Below the pieces are notes generated by a model. It was not told the origin of the DNA, did not search any database, and saw nothing but the letters and a program-made list of their open reading frames with translations. The position numbers were made by a program, and so were the translations under genes. A stretch of DNA of 64,000 bases from Deltaproteobacteria bacterium (GTDB lineage Bacteria; Myxococcota_A; UBA9160; PR03). The number at the start of each line of letters is the position of its first letter. Position 1 is the first letter of the stretch. This document shows, in pieces, positions 44,416 through 54,424 of the stretch. The stretch is from NCBI GenBank assembly GCA_035063765.1, contig JAPSFT010000006.1:124001-188000 (forward strand), in the 5' to 3' direction.

Positions 44416-44901
44416 GTGCGTCCCTACCAGCTCTTTGCCGCCATGCAGCCCGAGCAGGCACGCGCCCTGCTCGCCGCGCTCGAGGAGAAGGCGCCGATCG
44501 CGTGGGCGCAGGCGCTCGGGCTCACGGCGGGGGCGCTCAAGGCGCGGCCGGTCTTCGTGAAGAAGCAGCCGCCCGAGCGGCGCGCCGAGCTGATGCGCAA
44601 GGCGCTCTCGCGGGTGGCATCGAGCCCGATCGCCGAGGAGATGCTGGCCGTCTACTTCCTCGATTGCCGCAACGAGCTGCTGGTCGACTGGCTCGACCGG
44701 ATCGGGGTCGAGCACGAGAAGGGCACCCTCGCGGGCGATCCCGCCGAGCCGCCGGCCGAGCGTCTCGCCGAGGCCGTGGCGGGGTTCCGCGAGGCGGCCG
44801 CCGGCGCGGCGGACCGTGCCGATCGCGAGCTCCTGCTGCGCGCCTTCGCGGCCCAGGGCTCGATCGAGTGGCCGGCGCTCGAGCGGCTGCTGGCCGGCTG
44901 A
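44416..44901 (+). CDS. Conserved helical protein of unknown function
   Basis: 161 residues, GTG start after CAGGAGA. Mostly helical, Ala-rich (QPEQARALLAALEEKAPIAWAQALGLTAGALKARPVFVKKQPPERRAELMRKAL), with VYFLDCRNELLVDWLDRIGVEHEKG. No membrane segment or signal. Family not recognised. It follows the fusion gene by 82 bases and is closed by a strong hairpin, so it may be a separate short transcript. Confidence 0.62.
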   Translation: MRPYQLFAAMQPEQARALLAALEEKAPIAWAQALGLTAGALKARPVFVKKQPPERRAELMRKALSRVASSPIAEEMLAVYFLDCRNELLVDWLDRIGVEHEKGTLAGDPAEPPAERLAEAVAGFREAAAGAADRADRELLLRAFAAQGSIEWPALERLLAG

Positions 44902-44910
44902 AGCAGCGAC

Positions 44911-44943
44911 GCGCTGGTCCTGCCGTCGCGGCGGGACCAGCGC
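44911..44943. terminator. Perfect hairpin between convergent genes
   Basis: GCGCTGGTCC (44911-44920) and GGACCAGCGC (44934-44943) form a perfect 10-bp stem with a 13-base loop. It lies between a plus-strand stop (44901) and a minus-strand stop (44970), so it can terminate both. No T-run follows, as is usual in such GC-rich DNA. Confidence 0.65.
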
Positions 44944-44969
44944 GCCCTCGGAGCACGCGCGGGCGCGGA

Positions 44970-45875
44970 TCAGCCCTTGAACTTCTCCATCAGCAGCTTG
45001 AGCTCGTCCGTGATGCTCTCGGGGATCACGTAGCCCTCGGTGTCGCGGATCTGCGGGACGTGGTCGCGCACCTGCTCGGGGGTCGGCTTGACGCCCTTGC
45101 CCGCGAACCAGCCCTGGGTGAGCCCCACGAACATGCGCGCGTAGCGCCCGCCGCCCACCGACCAGATCGAGTGCGTCTCCTGGCACTGCTCCGAGACCAG
45201 GTAGGTGACGAGCGGAGTCACCTGCTCGGGATCGAGCGCCTCGGCGAGCGGGCCGAGGAGGTCCTTGGTGAGGCGGGTGTTGGCGATCGGCGCCAGCACG
45301 TTGCACTTGATGTTGTACTTCGCGCCCTCGAGCGAGAGCACGTTGCAAAGCCCCACCAGCCCCATCTTCGCCGCCCCGTAGTTGGTCTGGCCGAAGTTGC
45401 CGAGGAGGCCGGCGTTGGAGGCGGTGAAGACGATCCGCCCGTAGCCCTGCTCCTTCATCTTCGCGAAGGCCGGCTGGGTCACGAAGAAGGCGCCCTTCAG
45501 GTGCACGTCGACGACGGCCTCGAGGTCCTGGGGCTCGAGCTTGATGAAGGTCTTGTCGCGCAGGATGCCGGCGTTGTTGATCACGATGTCGATGCGGCCG
45601 AAGTTGTCGACGGCCGCCTGGACCATCGCCCTGCCGCCCTCGGGCGTGGCCACCGAGTCGTAGTTGGCGACGGCCTGGCCGCCGGCCTCGGTGATCTCCT
45701 TCACGGTCTGGTCGGCCATGCTCGAGCTGCCACCCGTCCCGTCGGCCTTCCCGCCGAGGTCGTTCGCGACGATCTTCGCGCCGCGCGCGGCGAGCTGGAG
45801 GGCGTAGGTCTTGCCGAGACCGCCGCCGGCGCCCGTGATCAGGGCCACCTTGCCGTCGAATCGGATGTCGCTCAT
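44970..45875 (-). CDS. SDR-family oxidoreductase resembling the dehydrogenase domain of MFE-2
   Basis: 301 residues. VALITGAGGGLGKTYALQLAARGAKIVANDLGGKADG is typical of the (3R)-hydroxyacyl-CoA dehydrogenase domain of peroxisomal multifunctional enzyme 2, as are NAGILRDKTFIKLEPQDL and TASNAGLLGNFGQTNYGAAKMGLVGLCNVL (Tyr and Lys). The C-terminal extension IRDTEGYVIPESITDELKLLMEKFKG is also seen in that group. It probably oxidises or reduces 3-hydroxyacyl-CoA. Preceded by a repeat-rich 150-base gap after the di-iron gene. Confidence 0.88.
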   Translation of the reverse strand: MSDIRFDGKVALITGAGGGLGKTYALQLAARGAKIVANDLGGKADGTGGSSSMADQTVKEITEAGGQAVANYDSVATPEGGRAMVQAAVDNFGRIDIVINNAGILRDKTFIKLEPQDLEAVVDVHLKGAFFVTQPAFAKMKEQGYGRIVFTASNAGLLGNFGQTNYGAAKMGLVGLCNVLSLEGAKYNIKCNVLAPIANTRLTKDLLGPLAEALDPEQVTPLVTYLVSEQCQETHSIWSVGGGRYARMFVGLTQGWFAGKGVKPTPEQVRDHVPQIRDTEGYVIPESITDELKLLMEKFKG

Positions 45876-45937
45876 GGGGGTCCTTTCTGGGTTCGCGGGC
45901 TCGGAATCGATCCGCGAGTCAAGGGGGGCCCAACCAT

Positions 45938-46015
45938 AGGGAACCCCCCGCCGGAGGGAACCCCCCGCCCACCCGCCGCCGGGGGCCGTTCCGGGGAGCC
46001 GCTCCGGGGAGCCGC
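45938..46015. repeat. Intergenic direct repeats between di-iron and SDR genes
   Basis: AGGGAACCCCCCGCC occurs at 45938-45952 and again at 45955-45969 (17-bp period), followed by TCCGGGGAGCCGC at 45990-46002 and 46003-46015 (13-bp tandem). They lie between the stop of the di-iron gene and the SDR start and could be regulator sites or recombination scars. Confidence 0.8.
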
Positions 46016-46028
46016 GCCGGGGAACGGG

Positions 46029-47153
46029 TCAGGAAGCCATCTCCTTGAAGGCGCGGCCGATCTTCTTGCGCTTGCCGGCGTTGATCTCGCGCAGCTCGAC
46101 GATCGCCTCGTCGGCGATCGCGTCCCCGACGACCCCCTCGGGCTCCTGCTCGAGCTGCCCCAGGTCCACCCAGGCTTCGTAGAGATGGCGGGTGCGCTCG
46201 GTGATGATGCCGGCGTGCAGCAGGGTCTTGATCAGGACCCGGAAGATGTTGGTGTTCTCCTTCATCATCCGGCGCCGGTCCTCGTCGCCGAAGGCCTCCA
46301 GGACCGCACTGCGCACCCACTGCCACTCGAGGCCGAAGCGGGGGTAGATCGCCTGCTTCTGCTCGGCGTTCACGAGGTTCGTGAAGATCTTGTGGAAGCA
46401 CGCCGCCGCCCAGGCCTCGACCTTCTCGTGCTCCTCCTCGCTGAGCTTCGGCACGGTCCGCCGGGCCCAGATCCGGCCGAAGCGGTGGTGGAAGGCCTCG
46501 TCGGTCATCACGAGCTGCACGGTGCGCCGGAGCATCGGGTCGCGGGTCCTGCTGTGGAGCGTCGCGAAGGCGCCCATCGCGAGCCCCTCGATCAGGAGCT
46601 GCATCCCGACGAGCTTCTTGTAGACCTCGGGCGCCAGCACCAGCTCGTTCATGAGCGCGCCGAGCGTCGCGCCCACCGGCAGGGGAGTGCCCCAGCGCGC
46701 GTCCACGTACTTCGAGAAGGCGGTCACGTGGCGCGCCTCCTCGCGCGCCTGGTTGGCCGCGTACTCCTGCGCGCCCGGGTCGTAGAGCACGTGGCACAGG
46801 CTCGCCGACAGCGAGAGCGCGCCCTGCTCGCCGTGCAGGATCTGCGACAGGCTGAAGCGCGTCACCTCGTTCGCGAGCGCGACCTGCTGCCCCTCGTCGA
46901 GCCGGTCCGCGACGGCGCAGTTCAGCTCGATCGTGAACTCGCGCGGCATGATCGTCTCGTTCGCGAGGTCGAAGGGCTGCGTGAAGTCGACGTACGCCGG
47001 GTCGAGCGGGTCCCAGAAGTGGTCCTCGGTGGCCGAGATGATCTCGTCGAAGGCGCCGGTCCGGCGCGCGTAGCGCTCGACCTCGATCATCGCGTCGAAG
47101 TCGTCGCGGTCCACGGTGTCGTAGATCGCGTCGTGGGTGATGTGCTCGGCCAT
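46029..47153 (-). CDS. Ferritin-like di-iron protein (paralog of the 28.2 kb gene)
   Basis: 374 residues. Di-iron helix motifs: ILHGEQGALSL, REEARHVTAFSKYV (E-x-x-H), LLIEGLAMGAFATL, VMTDEAFHHRFGRIW (E-x-x-H). The same overall layout as the protein at 28.2 kb, with low visible identity outside the motifs. These resemble long-chain oxygenase or AurF-like proteins but the substrate is unknown. Flanked on the same strand by two SDRs (upstream 96 bases, downstream 153 bases). Confidence 0.8.
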   Translation of the reverse strand: MAEHITHDAIYDTVDRDDFDAMIEVERYARRTGAFDEIISATEDHFWDPLDPAYVDFTQPFDLANETIMPREFTIELNCAVADRLDEGQQVALANEVTRFSLSQILHGEQGALSLSASLCHVLYDPGAQEYAANQAREEARHVTAFSKYVDARWGTPLPVGATLGALMNELVLAPEVYKKLVGMQLLIEGLAMGAFATLHSRTRDPMLRRTVQLVMTDEAFHHRFGRIWARRTVPKLSEEEHEKVEAWAAACFHKIFTNLVNAEQKQAIYPRFGLEWQWVRSAVLEAFGDEDRRRMMKENTNIFRVLIKTLLHAGIITERTRHLYEAWVDLGQLEQEPEGVVGDAIADEAIVELREINAGKRKKIGRAFKEMAS

Positions 47154-47248
47154 GGGGTCTCCGCTCGGCTCGGGGGCCGCGCTCGTGGGGGAAGGGGGCG
47201 CCTCGGGGCGGCGAGGCTATTCGAAGGTCGGCTGGCCGTCCACGGGGG

Positions 47249-48070
47249 TCAGTCGGCGAGGGTCCGGCGCAGCAGCAGCCCGCCGAGCCGGCGTGCGGCC
47301 GCGCTCGGGAGCGCACGCAGCACGGCGCCCATCACCTTGTTGCCCGCACCCGGGATGACGAGCAGGTCGCCGCTGCGGAGCGCCTCGAGCGAGGCCTCGA
47401 CCACCGCCTCCGGCTCCATCCACGCGAAGCCGGGCACGTCGTCGGTGCGTACCCCCGCCACCTCCTGGAACTCGGTGCGGGTGAAGCCGGGGCACAGGAG
47501 CTGCACGCGCACGCCGCTCCCGCGCAGCTCCTCGTGGAGCGCTTGGGTGAACGAGTTCACGAACGCCTTGGTCGCGCCGTAGATCGCGTTGAAGGGCGCC
47601 GGCTGGAAGCCCGCCAGCGAGGAGACGTTGACCACGCTGCCGTGTCCGCGCTCGCGGAAGGCCCCGAGCGCGGCGTGCGTGAGGCGCACGAGCGCCAGCA
47701 CGTTGAGGCGCAGCTCCTGCTCCTCGCCGTCGCGATCGAGCTCCGCGAAGACGCCCGCCGTGCCGAAGCCCGCGTTGTTGACGAGCAGCTCGAGCGTCGG
47801 CTCGGCCGCGATGCGCTGCTCGATCGCGCGCAGGCCCGCGGGCGCGGTGAGGTCCGCCGCGACCACGTCCACGCGCCGGCCGTGGGCCGCGCGGAGCGTC
47901 TCGGCGAGCGCGTCGAGCCGATCCTGGCGGCGCGCCACGAGCACGAGGTCCCAGGCGTCGCGCGCGAGCCGCTCGGCGAAGCAGCGCCCGATGCCGGCCG
48001 AGGCGCCGGTCACGAGCGCGAGGCGGCGCGGGCCGCCGGAGGCGGAAGGGCTCGGATCGACCGGGGGCAT
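47249..48070 (-). CDS. Classical SDR oxidoreductase (DltE/YqjQ-like)
   Basis: 273 residues from the ATG at 48070. ALVTGASAGIGRCFAERLARDAWDLVLVARRQDRLDALAETL, NNAGFGTAGVFAELD, NVSSLAGFQPAPFNAIYGATKAFVNSFTQALHEEL and VQLLCPGFTRTEF define a general acting SDR close to DltE/ketoreductase-type proteins. The C-terminus has a membrane-adjacent hydrophobic patch. Specific substrate unknown. First of three minus-strand genes with the di-iron protein. Confidence 0.86.
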   Translation of the reverse strand: MPPVDPSPSASGGPRRLALVTGASAGIGRCFAERLARDAWDLVLVARRQDRLDALAETLRAAHGRRVDVVAADLTAPAGLRAIEQRIAAEPTLELLVNNAGFGTAGVFAELDRDGEEQELRLNVLALVRLTHAALGAFRERGHGSVVNVSSLAGFQPAPFNAIYGATKAFVNSFTQALHEELRGSGVRVQLLCPGFTRTEFQEVAGVRTDDVPGFAWMEPEAVVEASLEALRSGDLLVIPGAGNKVMGAVLRALPSAAARRLGGLLLRRTLAD

Positions 48071-48087
48071 GGACGGACCTCCGTGCG

Positions 48088-48441
48088 CTAGAGGAGCTCG
48101 AGCACGCGCTCGGGCGGGCGGCCCACGATCGCGCGCCGCCCGCGCACCAGGATCGGGCGCTCGATCAGGACGGGGTAGCTCGCCATCGCGGCCAGGATCT
48201 CGGCGTCGCCGGCCGCCTCGCCGAGCGTCCAGTCGGGCTCGCCGCGGCGAGCCCACTCGCGGGCCGGGCGGCCGAGCCGGCGTGCCAGCTCGGCCAGCTC
48301 CTCGGGCGAGAGCGGGTCCTCGAGGTAGCGGCGCTCGGCGAACGCGACGCCGCGCTCCGCGAGCAGCGCGCGCGCGGCCCGCGACTTCGAGCAGCGCGGG
48401 TTGTGGAGCAGCAGGAGCTCGTCGTCGCCGGCGGGCAGCAT
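48088..48441 (-). CDS. arsC: ArsC/YffB-family thiol reductase (glutaredoxin-type arsenate reductase)
   Basis: 117 residues from the ATG at 48441. LLHNPRCSKSRAARALLAERG carries the catalytic Cys (NPRCSKSR), and RPILVRGRRAIVGRPPERVLELL the conserved Arg of ArsC. This family reduces arsenate using glutathione and glutaredoxin; some members are Spx-like. No ars operon is adjacent. It ends 17 bases before the SDR start, so it may be co-transcribed with it. Confidence 0.85.
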   Translation of the reverse strand: MLPAGDDELLLLHNPRCSKSRAARALLAERGVAFAERRYLEDPLSPEELAELARRLGRPAREWARRGEPDWTLGEAAGDAEILAAMASYPVLIERPILVRGRRAIVGRPPERVLELL

Positions 48442-48492
48442 CCCGGATGGAACCTCCGGCGCGACGATAGCGGCGGCGGGTGATCCCGCCCT

Positions 48493-49059
48493 ATGCTGCG
48501 CCCCGTGCCCGCCCTCCCCCTCTCGTTCCTGCTGCGCTGGCTCGGCGGCAACGACACCTCCCGCAGCGGCGGCACCGAGACCGAAACGCTCCGCCGGATC
48601 GCGGCCCGCCTCGAACGCCTGCCGCCCGAGCGCGCGCGCTTCCTGGCCGCCTTCGCCTACGTGCTCGCCCGCGTCGCCCACGCCGACCTGAAGATCAGCG
48701 AGACCGAGACCGTGGCCATGGAGCAGGCGGTGGCCGGCGTCGCCGGGCTCGCGCCCGAGGAGACGGCGCTCGCCGTCGAGATCGCGAAGAGCCAGGCGCG
48801 GCTGCTCGGCGGCACCGAGAACTACGTCCTGACCCGCCGCTTCCGCGAGCTCTCGCAGCGCGACGAGCGCGTGAAGCTCGTCGAGTGCCTGTACGCGGTG
48901 GCGGCCGCCGACGGCACCATCTCGATCGCGGAGAGCGCCGAGATCGCCCGCATCGCCGAGGAGCTCGGCTTCCTGCCCTCCGAGGCGGTGGCGATCCGCG
49001 CGCCGTGGCGGGACCGGCTGGCGGAGATGCAGGGCCTGCCGCGGGGCGGCGAGCCATGA
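48493..49059 (+). CDS. TerB-family tellurite-resistance-like protein
   Basis: 188 residues. The TerB/DjlA-N helical domain covers the second half: FAYVLARVAHADLKISETETVAMEQAVA, NYVLTRRFRELSQRDERVKLVECLYAVAAADGTISIAESAEIARIAEELG. The acidic D-G-x-I-S-x-x-E motifs are those that bind metal in TerB. The role is unknown when found without other ter genes. The stop overlaps the start of the next small gene (ATGA). Confidence 0.87.
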   Translation: MLRPVPALPLSFLLRWLGGNDTSRSGGTETETLRRIAARLERLPPERARFLAAFAYVLARVAHADLKISETETVAMEQAVAGVAGLAPEETALAVEIAKSQARLLGGTENYVLTRRFRELSQRDERVKLVECLYAVAAADGTISIAESAEIARIAEELGFLPSEAVAIRAPWRDRLAEMQGLPRGGEP

Positions 49060-49274
49060 CGAGGCGCGCCGCGTGCGGAGGGTTCTCGTCCTCTCCGCGG
49101 TTCTCGTGCACGAGCTTCGCGGGCATCGGTGGCGAGATCGACCTCGTGCGGGTGGTGCCCGAGGCTTCGTCCGGCGGGGCGGGGGCAATTGCCGCGGGTG
49201 GCCTCGCGCTCGCGGCGGCGCGACGGCGCCGGTTCGCGCGTCCGACGCTGGCCGCGCTCGGCGCCGAGCACTAG
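49056..49274 (+). pseudogene. Possible decayed short PEP-CTERM-like gene
   Basis: A 72-codon frame begins with ATGA inside the TerB stop. Its C-terminus, VPEASSGGAGAIAAGGLALAAARRRR, resembles a PEP-CTERM signal (VPEPST... hydrophobic... RRR) with PEP changed to PEA. A signal-like start (MRRVLVLSAVLVHE) lies in a second frame at 49073. One frameshift would join the two into a short exported protein. This could be a remnant or simply chance; no other coding marks are visible. Confidence 0.3.
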
Positions 49275-49319
49275 ATTGCCCGCTCGCTCCACGCGAGCGA
49301 ACGAGGGAGCACCAGGCAC

Positions 49320-49565
49320 ATGGCCAAGGCCGCGAAGAAGAAGAGCGCCGCGAAGCGATCGGCCCGGCCGGCGGCGAAGAAGCCCGCAGTGAAGAAGGCC
49401 GCGGCGAAGAAGACCGCGGCGAAGAAGCGGGCGGCTCCCAGGGCCGCTGCGAACAGGGCCCCTGCGAAGAAGGCCGCCGCGCGCCCGGCCGGCGACGACG
49501 TGATCTACAGCGACGTGCGGCGCGAGCTGCGCTCGCGGCTGCTCGGGCGGCTGCTGGGCGTGTAG
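49320..49565 (+). CDS. Histone-H1-like Lys/Ala-rich small basic protein
   Basis: 81 residues. About 55 N-terminal residues are repeated AAKK, PAAKK and KKAAA units, followed by DDVIYSDVRRELRSRLLGRLLGV, a short amphipathic end. The repeat resembles the C-terminal tails of histone H1-like, AlgP and Hc1 proteins that bind DNA. No globular domain. ACGAGGGAGCACC precedes the ATG. It may compact DNA or serve as a tail for RNA binding (inference). The M61 gene follows 18 bases later. Confidence 0.78.
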   Translation: MAKAAKKKSAAKRSARPAAKKPAVKKAAAKKTAAKKRAAPRAAANRAPAKKAAARPAGDDVIYSDVRRELRSRLLGRLLGV

Positions 49566-49583
49566 CCGGCCGACCGGCGCCGG

Positions 49584-51347
49584 ATGCCCGCCGCCCCGTT
49601 GCGCTATCGCGTCACGCTCGCCGATCCGGTCGGCCACGAGATCGGCGTCGAGCTCGCCGTACCCGCGCTCGGCGACGCGGCCGCGGGCTTCGACCTGGTG
49701 CTGCCGGTCTGGGCGCCGGGCAGCTACCTGGTGCGCGACTTCGCGCGCCACGTCTTCGACCTGGAGGCGCGCGACGCGCGGGGCCGCCGGCTCCCGGTCG
49801 AGCGCGTCGAGAAGCATCGCTGGCGGGTACCCGCCGTGGCCTCGGGTCCGGTGCGCGTGCGCTACCGCGTCTTCGCGTTCGAGGAGTCCGTGCGCACGTC
49901 GTACTTCGACGACGCGCACGCGTTCTGGAACGGGACCAGCGTGTTCCTCTACGTGGACGGCGAGCAGGACCGTCCCTGCGAGGTGGAGGTGCGGGCGCCG
50001 CGCGGCTGGCGCGTCTCGACGGCGCTCGCGAAGCGCGGCGCCCGCTGGCGCGCGGCCGGCTACGACGAGCTCGCCGACTCGCCCTTCGAGGCCGGTACCC
50101 ACGCGCGGCACGCGTTCCGGGCCGGCGGCGCGCGCTTCGAGCTGGCGCTCCAGGGTGACAGCAACGCCGACGTGCGGCGGCTCGTGCGCATCCTGCGCGC
50201 GGTGGCGGAGGCCGAGGGCCGGCTCTTCGGCGGCTTCCCGTTCTCCCGCTACCTCTTCCTCGTCCACGCGCTGCCTCACGACGGCGGCGGCCTCGAGCAC
50301 CGCGCGTCGTGCACGCTCAACGTCGCCGGGCTCTCGTTCGATGGCGAGGCCGGCTACCAGCGCTTCGCGGAGCTGGCCGCGCACGAGCTGTTCCACGCCT
50401 GGAACGTGAAGCGGATCCGCGACCGCGTGCTCGGCCCCTTCGACTACACGAAGGAGAACTACACGCGCCTGCTCTGGTTCCACGAGGGCTTCACCTCGTT
50501 CATGGAGGGGCCGATCCTGCTGCGCGCGGGCCTCGTCGAGCCGGCGGACCACCTGAAGGACCTGGCCGAGCGCTGGGCACGCTACGCCGCCAAGCCGGGC
50601 CGCAACGTGACGCCGCTCTCGGAGCTGTCCTTCGAGGCCTGGGTCAAGCAGTACAAGCCGGCCGAGAACTTCACGAACCGCGCGATCAGCTACTACGAGA
50701 AGGGCGCCTGGGTGGGGCTCGCGCTCGAGCTCACCCTGCGCGAGGCGACCGGCGGCCGGCGCGGCGTCGCCGACGTGTTCCGGCGCCTGTGGCGGCGCTT
50801 CGGAGCGCGCGACATCGGGCTCGAGCCGGCGGACGTCGAAGCGGCCGCGGCGGCGGTCGCGGGCCGGCCGCTCGACGGCTTCTTCCGCCGCTACGTGCAC
50901 GGCACGGCCGAGCTGCCAGTGCCGCAGCTCCTCGGGCGCGCGGGCGTGCGCGTCGCGCGGCGCGCGCCCTGGGAGCAGGAGAAGGACGCGACGGAGGCGC
51001 GCCGCCTGCGCGGCTGGACGGGGCTCTCCTTCGCCTCGAACGAGCGCGGCAAGCCCGCGACGGTGCGCAACGTGGCGCCCGGGTCGCCGGCCTGGCGCGC
51101 GGGCCTGACCTACGGTGACGAGCTGGCTGCCGTGAGCGGCGCGCGCGTCGACGCCGCGAGCGCGCCCCGGCGCCTGCAGGACGCCGCACCGGGCGCCCGG
51201 CTGCGCCTCGCGTTCTTCCGCCGCGAGCGGCTGCACGAGGCGACCCTCTCCGTGGGCCGCAATCCGGAGCAGCGCTTCGCGTTCGAGCTCGACCCGCGCG
51301 CCCCGGCCCCGGCGCGTGCGATCCGGCGCGGCTGGCTCGGCAGCTGA
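49584..51347 (+). CDS. M61-family metallopeptidase (glycyl aminopeptidase-like) with C-terminal PDZ
   Basis: 587 residues. ELAAHELFHAWNVKRIRDRVLGPFDYTKENYTRLLWFHEGFTSFMEG contains the zinc site (HExxH and downstream Glu) and the extended M61 signature. The N-terminal beta domain (PAAPLRYRVTLADPVGHEIGV, WAPGSYLVRDFARHV) and a C-terminal PDZ-like segment (NERGKPATVRNVAPGSPAWRAGLTYGDELAAVSG) are typical. No clear signal peptide. Substrate not known. Likely one transcript with the upstream basic protein. Confidence 0.92.
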   Translation: MPAAPLRYRVTLADPVGHEIGVELAVPALGDAAAGFDLVLPVWAPGSYLVRDFARHVFDLEARDARGRRLPVERVEKHRWRVPAVASGPVRVRYRVFAFEESVRTSYFDDAHAFWNGTSVFLYVDGEQDRPCEVEVRAPRGWRVSTALAKRGARWRAAGYDELADSPFEAGTHARHAFRAGGARFELALQGDSNADVRRLVRILRAVAEAEGRLFGGFPFSRYLFLVHALPHDGGGLEHRASCTLNVAGLSFDGEAGYQRFAELAAHELFHAWNVKRIRDRVLGPFDYTKENYTRLLWFHEGFTSFMEGPILLRAGLVEPADHLKDLAERWARYAAKPGRNVTPLSELSFEAWVKQYKPAENFTNRAISYYEKGAWVGLALELTLREATGGRRGVADVFRRLWRRFGARDIGLEPADVEAAAAAVAGRPLDGFFRRYVHGTAELPVPQLLGRAGVRVARRAPWEQEKDATEARRLRGWTGLSFASNERGKPATVRNVAPGSPAWRAGLTYGDELAAVSGARVDAASAPRRLQDAAPGARLRLAFFRRERLHEATLSVGRNPEQRFAFELDPRAPAPARAIRRGWLGS

Positions 51348-51366
51348 GCCGGCAGGAAGCCCGACC

Positions 51367-51386
51367 GCGACCAGGCCCTGGGTCGC
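51367..51386. terminator. Possible hairpin between M61 and ATPase genes
   Basis: GCGACC (51367-51372) pairs with GGTCGC (51381-51386) across an 8-base loop, between two convergent stops. Weak: a short 6-bp stem without a T-run. Confidence 0.3.
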
Positions 51387-51461
51387 CACCGGCGATCCTC
51401 CGGCTCAGCGCGTCACGATCGGGTCGCCCGCGGATCGCGAGCGCGGGAGGTGCCCGAACGG

Positions 51462-52159
51462 CTAGGAGCGGACCAGCAGCAGCGTGCGCGGGTCGAGCGC
51501 CACGTGGAGCGCCGCGAGGTCCGGGTTGCCGTGGTCCTTGAGCGCGCGAAGGCGCACCGCGTCGGTACCGGGCTCGAGCGCGAGGATCACGCCGAACAGG
51601 TCCGCGAGCGGGCGCAGCGCCGGCGGCAGGCCGTCGATGCGCTCGGCGGGGGCATGGGCGGTGATCCAGATCTCGGCCTCGGCCTCGCGGGCGGCGGCCG
51701 CCCAGGCCTCGAGCTCCTCGCGCGAGCGCGCCTCGACGTCGAGGCCGTCGACCACGATCAGCTCCGGCTGGGCGCCGAGCTCGCGCTCGAGCTCGAGCGC
51801 CTCGCGCAGGCGCTTGGCGTCGAAGGCGCTCGGCGGGTAGGCGCGGATCCGGCGCAGCCGGTCGAGCTCGGCGCGCACCACCGAGGGGTTCTCGAGGTGG
51901 GTCGTCGCCGCCAGGTCCTCGAAGACCGTGTCGTAGTGGTCGCGGACGTGCTGCACCGTGTGGTCGCAGGCGACGTGGAGCACGGGCTTCCCGCGCAGCA
52001 GGTCGTCGAGGGCGACGCCGACCAGGAACGAGGACTTGCCGACCCCGCGCCCGGCCAGCACCAGCCCGAGGTTGCCCCGGCCGAGGCCGCCGTGGAGCCC
52101 CTTCTCGAGCAGGCGCAGCGGCGAGCGGGCGTTGAGATAGCGGCGAACCGTGGTGCCCA

Positions 52160-52163
<4 letters not shown>
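51462..52163 (-). CDS. RecA/KaiC-like P-loop ATPase, overlapping fusA
   Basis: 233 residues. [23 protein letters not shown] (Walker A, G-x4-GKS), [49 protein letters not shown] (Walker B-like DGLD), and ITAHAPAE are marks of RecA-fold ATPases such as KaiC/RadA/DnaB. It lacks the extra domains of those proteins. The start ATG overlaps the EF-G stop (ATGA at 52160-52163), so the two are translationally coupled, an unusual pairing. Function unknown. Confidence 0.8.
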
Positions 52164-54256
<2,093 letters not shown>

Positions 54257-54424
54257 GGCGGCGCTCTGGGTGCCGACGGCCCGCTGGGAGGACCCGATCC
54301 CCCCGGGTGCGCGGCGTCGGTCGTGGGTTGAGGGTCGATGGTTCGGCCGGCGGCGCCTCCGCCTTGGGCGGGCCGCGCTCGCGGCGGTTGCGTACGTTCC
54401 GGGGAGCCCGGGGGAGCGCGCAAG

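Noticed and set aside
51348-51461. A short gene between M61 and ATPase genes
   Set aside because: No frame with start, ribosome site and coding bias; only a weak hairpin.
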